Below are positions 15,029-20,793 of a stretch of 20,793 nt of DNA, one piece after another. Source of the stretch: JAAZMA01 sp964564325 (lineage in GTDB: Bacteria; Bacillota; Clostridia; Tissierellales; Tepidimicrobiaceae); assembly GCA_964564325.1 (NCBI GenBank), contig CAZMBD010000035.1, forward strand, positions 1 through 20,793, read 5' to 3'. The position numbers and the translations under genes are program-made. The notes below the pieces were generated by a model. The model saw only the letters and a list, made by a program, of their open reading frames with translations. It was not told where the DNA came from and did not search any database. The stretch's first letter is position 1. Each line of letters opens with the position of its first letter.

Positions 15029-16177
15029 ATGTTATATGAAATTGTAAATGATTTTCCCAATGAAATATTAAATGAAAAAGAGGCTCCTTTTATTTCACTT
15101 TATCAACCTACTCATAGACATAGACCTGAAAATAGGCAGGATCTAATTAGGTTTAAAAATCTTGTTCAAGAAGTAGAAGATTCATTAAAGAAAAAGTATT
15201 CTAAAGGTGAAATGGAAGAAATTATGAAGCCTTTTTATTCTTTGGCTGAAGACAGGGTATTTTGGAATCACACATTAGATGGATTAGCTATCCTTAGGGC
15301 AAGGGACAAATGTGTTATATATAATTTGCAAAGGCCTGTTAAAGAATTAGCTGTAGTATCTGATAGTTTTCATATTAAACCCTTAATAAGAATATTTCAA
15401 TCTGCAGACCGATATCATCTTCTAGGTTTAAATCGAAATGAATTTACATTATATGAGGGTAATAGATATGGATTTGAGGAAATAGAAATGGATCCTGAGA
15501 TACCTAGAACTTTAAAGGAAGTTGTAGGTGATGAATATGAAAAACCTAATATTACTACAGGTACTTATGCTGGTATAGGAGGCACTGGAACAATTCATGG
15601 CCATAGTAGCAGAAAAGATGAAATAGATAAGGATACCGAAAAATTTTTTAGATATGTAGATAGATTTGTATTAGAAAACTATTCTCGTCCATCTGGTCTG
15701 CCACTTATACTTGTAGCACTAGCTGAATATCATACTTTATTTTATAATATTAGCTACAATCCATTTCTTATGAAAGATGGGATAAAAACCTCTTATGATA
15801 CGTTAGATAGTGAAAAGTTAAGGGAAAGTGTATGGGAAAAGATAGAACCTTTATATTTAGAAAAAACTAAAATTTTAGTAGAGGAATATAATGAGACTCG
15901 TGCTAAATTTTTAGGTTCAGATGACTTAGCTCAAATTGCTAGGGCTGCACTAGAAAATAATATTGCTACATTACTTATTGAAGCCGATAGAATTATTCCA
16001 GGGAAAATAAATCCAGATACAGGAGAATTAATTAGAGGAAATTTAAAAGATCCTGAGGTAGATGATTTATTAGATGATTTTGCAGAAAGGGTATTTAAAA
16101 ATAGAGGTGAAGTTGTAGTACTTCCTAAAGAAAGAATGCCTACAGACACAGGTGCCGCAGCTATTTATAGATATTAG
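15029..16177 (+). CDS. baeRF family 3-like protein (eRF1-like fold)
   Basis: A 382-residue soluble protein. The N-terminus (PFISLYQPTHRHRPENRQD, RFKNLVQEVED) and the segment IGGTGTIHGHSSRKDEIDKD near residues 183-202 followed by FFRYVDRFV match the bacterial and archaeal eRF1-like family 3 (baeRF3). The family resembles release factor eRF1 and ribosome-rescue proteins by fold; its function is not established. A classical GGQ peptidyl-release motif is not evident; GGTGTIHGH occupies a comparable loop. A ribosome binding site (GGAGGGG) precedes the ATG, a hairpin terminator follows the stop, and the gene stands alone beside a tRNA gene. Confidence 0.8.
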   Translation: MLYEIVNDFPNEILNEKEAPFISLYQPTHRHRPENRQDLIRFKNLVQEVEDSLKKKYSKGEMEEIMKPFYSLAEDRVFWNHTLDGLAILRARDKCVIYNLQRPVKELAVVSDSFHIKPLIRIFQSADRYHLLGLNRNEFTLYEGNRYGFEEIEMDPEIPRTLKEVVGDEYEKPNITTGTYAGIGGTGTIHGHSSRKDEIDKDTEKFFRYVDRFVLENYSRPSGLPLILVALAEYHTLFYNISYNPFLMKDGIKTSYDTLDSEKLRESVWEKIEPLYLEKTKILVEEYNETRAKFLGSDDLAQIARAALENNIATLLIEADRIIPGKINPDTGELIRGNLKDPEVDDLLDDFAERVFKNRGEVVVLPKERMPTDTGAAAIYRY

Positions 16178-16210
16178 ATAAATAGGTGGTTTTAGCCACC
16201 TATTTATTTC
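16178..16210 (+). terminator. Terminator after the baeRF-like gene
   Basis: ATAAATAGGTGG (16178-16189) pairs perfectly with CCACCTATTTAT (16196-16207) around a six-base loop, followed by TTC. It starts at the last base of the TAG stop codon. The T/A symmetry may allow action in both directions. Confidence 0.75.
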
Positions 16211-16220
16211 TAAATATCTC

Positions 16221-16249
16221 TTGACCAAAAGTAAATTTTATAGTATCCT
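16221..16249 (+). promoter_or_regulatory. Promoter of the tRNA-Ala gene
   Basis: TTGACC (16221-16226) and TATCCT (16244-16249) are 17 bases apart. The tRNA begins 10 bases after the -10 box, so transcription would start almost at the mature 5' end. Confidence 0.6.
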
Positions 16250-16259
16250 TTTATAAGAT

Positions 16260-16335
16260 GGGGCTTTGGCGAAGTTGGGATCGCGTCTGACTGGCAGTCA
16301 GAAGACCAGGGGTTCGAATCCCCTAAGCTCCACCA
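16260..16335 (+). tRNA. tRNA-Ala, anticodon GGC
   Basis: All 76 positions can be assigned, including an encoded CCA. The acceptor GGGGCTT pairs with AAGCTCC and contains the G3-U70 wobble that defines alanine tRNAs. The anticodon stem TCTGA/TCAGA encloses loop CTGGCAG, giving anticodon GGC (codons GCC and GCU). The T arm is AGGGG-TTCGAAT-CCCCT and the discriminator is A. It is a single-gene unit with its own promoter and terminator; no integrase or duplicated 3' end is nearby. Confidence 0.95.
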
Positions 16336-16343
16336 GTACATAA

Positions 16344-16380
16344 CCTTGTAACTCGAGTAGTTACAGGGATTTTTTATTTT
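16344..16380 (+). terminator. Rho-independent terminator after tRNA-Ala
   Basis: CCTTGTAACT (16344-16353) and AGTTACAGGG (16359-16368) form a 10-bp stem with one G-T wobble and a 5-base loop, followed by a long T-rich tract. Confidence 0.85.
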
Positions 16381-16484
16381 TGGGGAAATATGGTGAAAAA
16401 ATGGATTTGACTACTACTAAGAAAAAATATAAATGAATAAAAACATTAATTTCAAAATTTATGTCACAAAAGCCTTACCTAAAT

Positions 16485-16493
16485 TGTTATAAG
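16485..16493 (+). promoter_or_regulatory. Possible extended -10 promoter of the ECF sigma operon
   Basis: TGTTATAAG contains a TG (16485-16486) one base before TATAAG (16488-16493), about 40 bases before the sigma gene. No clear -35 box is seen at normal distance. ATGTCACAAA (16461-16470) upstream could belong to an ECF-type promoter allowing autoregulation, but this is a weak suggestion. Confidence 0.35.
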
Positions 16494-16533
16494 GGTAGAG
16501 CTAGCTAATAAATAGAATGAGGGGAGTGAACCA

Positions 16534-17070
16534 ATGGATAATATAGATTTTGGACAAAAATTTGCTGCTGGTGGAGAAGATGAGCTGGAAGAGGTAATTA
16601 ACCTCTACGGTGAAAGGCTACTTCGCTATGCAACAGCAATTTTATGTGATTATCATGAAGCGGAAAATGTAGTACAAGAGGTATTTATTTCAGCCTATGA
16701 AAATCGTACTACATTTGATGGTAAAAATCTTTCTGCATGGCTGTATAAAATCACATATAATCATAGTTTGAATCAATTAAGAAGACGAAGAATACTCTAT
16801 TTTGGTGAAATTAGAAGAGAGGCAATTTCATCTGAAGAAGATAGGGGTTTAAGTGATGAATCACTTCGTGCTTTGCAGAAACTTAAACCTAAGGAACGGG
16901 CTTTGCTATATGGGCGGATAATGGAGGAGCAAAGTTATAAGGAACTATCTCAGCTAACAGGAGAATCCCCTGCCACTTTACGAAAACAGTACCAAAGGGC
17001 AAAAGACAAATTAGCAAGGTATTTGAAACTTGAATATTATAGAAAGGAGCTAAAACATGAGCAAATTTGA
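16534..17070 (+). CDS. ECF-type RNA polymerase sigma factor
   Basis: A 178-residue sigma-70 of the extracytoplasmic function class, with only the two required domains. Region 2 lies at about residues 20-90 (YGERLLRYATAILCDYHEAENVVQEVFISAYE, AWLYKITYNHSLNQLRRR). Region 4 lies at about 115-168 (LKPKERALLYGRIMEEQSYKELSQLTGE, ATLRKQYQRAKDKLARYL). GAGGGGAG precedes the ATG. Its stop overlaps the start of the anti-sigma gene by 14 bases, so the two are translationally coupled. The regulon and inducing signal are unknown; paired systems of this type respond to envelope stress. Confidence 0.92.
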   Translation: MDNIDFGQKFAAGGEDELEEVINLYGERLLRYATAILCDYHEAENVVQEVFISAYENRTTFDGKNLSAWLYKITYNHSLNQLRRRRILYFGEIRREAISSEEDRGLSDESLRALQKLKPKERALLYGRIMEEQSYKELSQLTGESPATLRKQYQRAKDKLARYLKLEYYRKELKHEQI

Positions 17071-17835
17071 TACTGACGAACAAAATATATATGATATGTT
17101 TTCTCAAATTACTGTTGACACCAGTGATATAGCAGAAAAGGTTAAGAATAGATTGCATGATGAAACTCCCCAAATTGCAGTTAAAGAACATAATCGTTGG
17201 GCAAGGTCTACAGTTGTAGCTATAGTAATGTCAGCATTATTAGTTGTTACTGCAACAGCTGCGACTCTGGGAAACTTCGATTGGTTTATTGAGAAATTTA
17301 ATCCTGACTTTGGTAAGATTGTTGAGCCAGTTGAAGTCTATAGTGAGGATCAGGGGATTCGTATGGAGATTATCGGTGCACAGAAATATGGTAATAGGGC
17401 AATTGTATACCTATCTCTCCAAGATATAACTGGTCAAAATCGACTGACAGAGCATACTGATTTTCAAGATGGGTTTAGGATAAAGATGAAACCAAGGGAA
17501 AAGGATAAAAATACATCAGGGAAGGATGCTTTATTAGCTAGTGTATCTTGGGAGGAAAAAGTAATTTATTTTAATAAGGATACTAATACCATTTATTATG
17601 AATTTAATATAGTAGCAGATCCAGATACACCTTTAGCGGATCCCTTAGAAATTGGCAGTTCTTCTATTTATTTTGATAGAAATGATTTTGAGGGGGAACT
17701 AATTTCCTTATCTTCTGCAAAAATTGAAGCAGCTGAAACCATATCCCTTCAAGAAACACAACTTTGGGGTGGTATGAATCTACCAGATGATTTGGATTTA
17801 CCCATAGAAGTGCTTAAGCCAGGTTATTATGGGGA
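17057..17835 (+). CDS. DUF4179-like anti-sigma factor, interrupted by sequence gap
   Basis: The visible part is 259 residues. A short cytoplasmic segment (1-49) is followed by one membrane helix at about 51-71 (STVVAIVMSALLVVTATAAT) and an extracellular domain starting GNFDWFIEKFNPDFGKIVEPVE, typical of DUF4179 anti-sigma proteins. The cytoplasmic part would hold the sigma factor until the outer domain senses a signal. AAAGGAG precedes the ATG, which lies inside the sigma gene. The sequence runs into a 100-base gap of N; the frame after it (to a stop at 17951-17953) is unreliable because the gap size is unknown, so the C-terminus is undetermined. Confidence 0.8.
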
Positions 17836-17935
17836 NNNNNNNNNNNNNNNNNNNNNNNNNNNNNNNNNNNNNNNNNNNNNNNNNNNNNNNNNNNNNNNNN
17901 NNNNNNNNNNNNNNNNNNNNNNNNNNNNNNNNNNN
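17836..17935. other. Assembly gap of exactly 100 N
   Basis: Exactly 100 unresolved bases, the usual placeholder for a gap of unknown length. It lies in the extracellular part of the anti-sigma gene, so its end and anything between it and rnhA may be missing. Confidence 0.98.
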
Positions 17936-18045
17936 AGAAATAGAGTAGTATAGTAGAATATAAGAGCCTGCATTTTCAAAAAGGCGAGTATTGCTTATTG
18001 GATTTATTAGACAATAGGTAAAATAATTTAATAAGGAGTTTAAAT

Positions 18046-18660
18046 ATGGCTAAATATTATTATGCAGTTAAAGAAGGTAGAAAAATTGGAGTTTATGAAA
18101 CTTGGGGAGAATGCGAAGCCCAAGTAAAAGGATATTCAGGAGCTGTTTATAAGAAGTTTCCAACCTATGAAGAAGCAGAAGAATTTGTTTATAATATAGA
18201 GGAAAATGTAGAAGAAAAGGATATATCTTCTATAAAAGAAAATGAGATAATAGCCTATGTAGATGGAAGTTTTGATGCCACAAATAAGATTTACTCTTAT
18301 GGTGCAGTTTTATTTACCACAGAAGGTAAAGCAACCTACTCACAAAAAGAAGAAGATGAAAATTTGGTAGATATGAGAAATGTAGCAGGAGAAATACGTG
18401 GAGCCATGATGGCTATGGACAAGGCTATATCCATGGGAAAAGACACTCTCTATTTACATTACGACTATATGGGAATAGAAAAATGGGCTAAAGGAGAATG
18501 GAAGACCAATAAATATGGCACCAAAGATTACAAGGCCTATTATGATTCTATAAAGGATAAATTAAATGTAATATTTATTAAAGTAAAAGCCCATAGTGGT
18601 GACAAATATAATGAAGAAGCAGATAAATTAGCAAAAGCTGCTCTTGGAATTAAATGCTAA
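18046..18660 (+). CDS. rnhA: Ribonuclease HI with N-terminal hybrid-binding domain
   Basis: A 204-residue enzyme that cuts the RNA strand of RNA-DNA hybrids. Residues 3-48 form a caulimovirus viroplasmin-type hybrid-binding domain (YYYAVKEGRKIGVYETWGEC, then YSGAVYKKFPTYEEAEEFV), as in eukaryotic-type RNase H1. Residues about 67-200 are the catalytic domain with the four acidic residues Asp73 (YVDGSFD), Glu116 (NVAGEIRGA), Asp140 (LHYDYMGI) and Asp193 (EEADKLAK), plus the conserved KAHSGDKYNE loop. AAGGAG precedes the ATG. The palindromic repeats begin immediately after the stop codon and probably serve as its terminator. Confidence 0.95.
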   Translation: MAKYYYAVKEGRKIGVYETWGECEAQVKGYSGAVYKKFPTYEEAEEFVYNIEENVEEKDISSIKENEIIAYVDGSFDATNKIYSYGAVLFTTEGKATYSQKEEDENLVDMRNVAGEIRGAMMAMDKAISMGKDTLYLHYDYMGIEKWAKGEWKTNKYGTKDYKAYYDSIKDKLNVIFIKVKAHSGDKYNEEADKLAKAALGIKC

Positions 18661-18734
18661 TCAAACAAAAGGGACTGTCCCTAACGTTTGATTAACAAAC
18701 AAAAGCAAACAAAAGGGACGGGTCCTAACGTTTG
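18661..18734. repeat. Two GGGAC-type palindromic repeats
   Basis: Copy 1 (18661-18691) has arms TCAAAC and GTTTGA around AGGGAC-T-GTCCCT, giving a good hairpin. Copy 2 (18706-18734) repeats the plan with CAAAC and GTTTG around AGGGACGGGTCCT, less symmetrically. A partial CAAACAAAAG lies between them. They fill the space between rnhA and the convergent dCMP deaminase gene, where a bidirectional terminator is expected. The core GGGAC(GG) recurs in the hairpin after brnQ, suggesting a dispersed repeat family. Confidence 0.7.
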
Positions 18735-18735
18735 A

Positions 18736-19221
18736 CTAATATCCAAATTCATCAGATAGTGAATCGTCATTTTTTACCCAATCAGATACTTGTATTATTC
18801 TATAATCATCTGTGGTATCCCTTATGATAACTTCCTTAATTCCTGCATTTATAATTAATCTTTTACACATGGAGCAGGAGTTGGTACCTTTTACTAATTC
18901 ACCAGTTTTAGCATCTATACATACTAAATAAAGGCTACTATCTATCATATCACGTCTCGAAGCAGATATAATACAATTAGCCTCTGCATGGACAGAACGA
19001 CATAATTCATATCTAGTACCTCTAGGTATATTTAGTTGTTCTCTACGACAAAAACCTAAATCAGAACAATTTTTCCTACCTCTAGGTGCACCAGAATAGC
19101 CTGTAGAAATAATTTCATCATTTTTTACTATAATAGCACCAAAATTTCGCCTTAAGCATGTCCCTCTTTTAGATACCGTTTCAGCAATATCTAAATAATA
19201 ATTTGTTTTATCTCGTCTCAT
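18736..19221 (-). CDS. dCMP deaminase family protein (ComEB-like)
   Basis: A 161-residue zinc-dependent deaminase of the cytidine/deoxycytidylate type, likely converting dCMP to dUMP for dTTP synthesis. The zinc site is complete: His78 and Glu80 in VHAEANCI, and Cys116 and Cys119 in SCSMCKRL. TCLRRNFGAIIVKNDEIISTG and GYSGAPRG are typical of dCMP deaminases. On the minus strand AGGGAG lies upstream of the ATG. It is convergent with rnhA and divergent from the LURP-one-related gene. Confidence 0.88.
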   Translation of the reverse strand: MRRDKTNYYLDIAETVSKRGTCLRRNFGAIIVKNDEIISTGYSGAPRGRKNCSDLGFCRREQLNIPRGTRYELCRSVHAEANCIISASRRDMIDSSLYLVCIDAKTGELVKGTNSCSMCKRLIINAGIKEVIIRDTTDDYRIIQVSDWVKNDDSLSDEFGY

Positions 19222-19242
19222 ACTAATTCACTCCCTAAAATA

Positions 19243-19270
19243 AATATATTTATAGATAAAATAATTTCAA
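19243..19270 (-). promoter_or_regulatory. Possible promoter of the dCMP deaminase gene
   Basis: On the minus strand TTGAAA (19270-19265) and TATATT (19248-19243) are 16 bases apart, just upstream of the gene. The whole gap 19222-19312 is extremely AT-rich; TATAAT at 19276-19281 on the plus strand may serve the opposite gene. Confidence 0.4.
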
Positions 19271-19312
19271 TAATATATAATATTATTATACATTATTTAG
19301 GAGGGGATTAGA

Positions 19313-19798
19313 ATGAAATATTTAGTTAGGGAAAAAATTTTTACGATTGCAGATAAATTTACAATTGAAGATGTAGAAGGTTACCCTCAATATGAAGTAG
19401 TAGGAGAAATATTTACATTTGGAAATAAACTGAGATTATATGATATGAATGGCAATGAAATTATTTATATAGAGCAAAAATTATTTAGATTTTTACCTGA
19501 ATATTATATCTATAAAAATGGTCGCCAGTTAGGAATGATTAAAAAGGAATTTACCTTTTTTAAACCTCAATTTATAATTGAGTCTTCTTATGGGGATTTG
19601 ACCATAGAGGGGGATATATTTTGCCATGAATTTAATATTTTAAAGAATGGTATGATTATAGCCCAGATAAGTAAAAAATGGATAAGTTTTTCAGATACCT
19701 ATTCCATAGATATAATAGAAGGAGAAGACGATCCATTTATATTAGCTATTGTCATAACTTTAGATCAAGTGTTTTATGATGGACAAAACAATAATTAG
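19313..19798 (+). CDS. LURP-one-related protein (DUF567 family)
   Basis: A 161-residue protein made almost wholly of beta strands, with the repeated pattern of the LURP-one-related/tubby-like fold: KYLVREKIFTIADKFTIED, then GNKLRLYDMNGNEIIYIEQ, then FFKPQFIIESSYGDLTIEG and SKKWISFSDTYSIDI. Family members resemble phospholipid scramblases and tubby C-terminal domains by fold; bacterial roles are unknown. TAGGAGGGG precedes the ATG. Only 12 bases separate its stop from the patatin-like gene, so both are probably one operon. The pairing suggests a membrane-lipid role, which is inference. Confidence 0.82.
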   Translation: MKYLVREKIFTIADKFTIEDVEGYPQYEVVGEIFTFGNKLRLYDMNGNEIIYIEQKLFRFLPEYYIYKNGRQLGMIKKEFTFFKPQFIIESSYGDLTIEGDIFCHEFNILKNGMIIAQISKKWISFSDTYSIDIIEGEDDPFILAIVITLDQVFYDGQNNN

Positions 19799-19810
19799 GA
19801 GGTGAAAAAA

Positions 19811-20793
19811 ATGTATGGTTTAGTATTGGAAGGTGGAGGTGCTAAAGGAGCTTATCATATTGGAGCCTATAAAGCTTTAATGGAAGAAGGAATTGAAATA
19901 AGTGGAATAGCAGGAACTTCTGTGGGCGCTTTAAATGGAGCCATATTAGCACAAGGGGATTATGAAAAGGCCTATGAAATGTGGAATAATATGACTTATT
20001 CTACAGTTATAAATGCCAGTGATGAAGAAATAGAAAAACTTAAATCTGGGAAAATGTCTAAGGAAGATTTAAGTTTAATGGCAGAGAAAATAAAGGGAGT
20101 AATTTCTGAAGGAGGCTTAGATATAACTCCTCTAAAAAATTTGTTAATGGAAGTAATAGATGAGGAGAAAGTTAGAAATTCTGGGAAGGATTTTGGCATA
20201 GTAACTGTATCTTTAACAGATTTAAAACCACTGGAAATATATATTGAAGATATACCAGATGGAGAATTAGTTCAATATCTATTAGCATCGGCCTATTTTC
20301 CAGCATTTAAAAGGGAAAAAATAGGTGGTAAAAGGTATGTGGACGGAGGAATTTATAATAATCTTCCCGTAAATTTATTGACAGATAAGGGCTATAAGGA
20401 TTTAATACTAATTAGAACCCATGGTGTAGGATATATAAAGAAAATTGATTTAGACAATTTAAATACTATAATTATTTCACCTAATGAAGAATTGTGTAAG
20501 ACTCTAGATTTTGAAACGGATTCTGCAAGATACAATTTAAAGCTTGGTTATTATGATGGGTTAAAAGCATTGAGAGGTCTAAAGGGATTTCACTATTATA
20601 TAACATCTAGTTATTCTTCAGATTATTTTATGGATTATTTATGGAATTTAGAAGAAGATAAGATAATCAAATTAAAGGAAATTTTCAAAATTGACGAGAA
20701 TATACCTAGTAGGAGGGCATTGTTTGAATTTATTAATCCAAAATTATCTAGTTTATTAGATGTAGATAAGAAAGATGATTATGATGAAATTTT
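19811..20793 (+). CDS. Patatin-like phospholipase (3' end outside window)
   Basis: The frame is open to the right edge and gives 327 residues. It is a patatin-family acyl hydrolase: oxyanion-hole glycines in EGGGAKGAYHIG, the nucleophile Ser37 in GTSVGALNG and the catalytic Asp178 in YVDGGIYNNLP, so the Ser-Asp dyad is intact. No signal peptide is seen, so it probably acts at the inner membrane face or on cytosolic lipids. AGGAGGTG before the ATG is a strong ribosome binding site. It follows the LURP-one-related gene by 12 bases. The C-terminus is cut by the window end, and substrate cannot be deduced. Confidence 0.9.
   Translation, partial: MYGLVLEGGGAKGAYHIGAYKALMEEGIEISGIAGTSVGALNGAILAQGDYEKAYEMWNNMTYSTVINASDEEIEKLKSGKMSKEDLSLMAEKIKGVISEGGLDITPLKNLLMEVIDEEKVRNSGKDFGIVTVSLTDLKPLEIYIEDIPDGELVQYLLASAYFPAFKREKIGGKRYVDGGIYNNLPVNLLTDKGYKDLILIRTHGVGYIKKIDLDNLNTIIISPNEELCKTLDFETDSARYNLKLGYYDGLKALRGLKGFHYYITSSYSSDYFMDYLWNLEEDKIIKLKEIFKIDENIPSRRALFEFINPKLSSLLDVDKKDDYDEI

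Noticed and set aside
16260..16380. tRNA gene as an integration site for a mobile element
   Set aside because: There is no integrase, no duplicated tRNA 3' end and no foreign gene block downstream; the tRNA is followed directly by its terminator and an ordinary sigma operon.
18661..18734. Short CRISPR array
   Set aside because: There are only two imperfect, internally palindromic copies with a spacer of about 14 bases and no cas genes.

Overview
The window looks like a chromosomal segment of a low-GC, Gram-positive anaerobe of class Clostridia. The signs are strong AT bias with A/T-ending codons, AGGAGG-type ribosome binding sites before nearly every gene, an isoleucine T-box leader, a NiaR-regulated NAD operon, an ECF sigma/DUF4179 anti-sigma pair and a baeRF3-like protein. 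A more precise placement (for example Tissierellales-like) would be a guess. No prophage, integrase, CRISPR array or complete insertion sequence is visible. One 100-base run of N (17836-17935) breaks an anti-sigma gene.

Positions 1-3350 are a zone of decay. It holds the last codons of an unidentified protein, a remnant of a HepT-type toxin, an intact Phd/YefM-type antitoxin followed by an internally deleted RelE/ParE-type toxin, a region with broken reading frames, a subtilisin-like (S8) lipoprotein protease split by a single frameshift, and a truncated transposase.

Positions 3389-6307 hold two transport genes. An inverted pair of DnaA-box-like sequences is followed by a sigma-A-type promoter, a complete T-box riboswitch (specifier most likely AUC, isoleucine) and brnQ for branched-chain amino acids. 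A small Ile-rich ORF with a strong ribosome binding site overlaps the brnQ start. A DMT/EamA-family permease with its own extended -10 promoter follows.

Positions 6337-12582 form a sugar operon: lacZ (GH2 beta-galactosidase), a GH63 YgjK-like glycosidase overlapping it by four bases, and a LacI-family repressor 16 bases further on. A CG-centred palindrome just after the operon's -10 box is the likely operator. No sugar transporter or signal peptide accompanies the enzymes, so they should act on imported oligosaccharide in the cytoplasm.

Positions 12587-14942 are the NAD operon nadA-nadC-niaR. A TTGACA/TATACT promoter has a GTGTC-TT-GACAC palindrome over its -35 box, fitting autoregulation by NiaR. 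L-aspartate oxidase (nadB), often linked to nadA and nadC, is absent here.

The rest (15029-20793) is a run of small units: a baeRF3-like protein, a self-contained tRNA-Ala(GGC) gene, the ECF sigma/anti-sigma pair, rnhA, two GGGAC-type palindromic repeats, dCMP deaminase on the minus strand, and a closely spaced pair consisting of a LURP-one-related protein and a patatin-like phospholipase that runs off the end.
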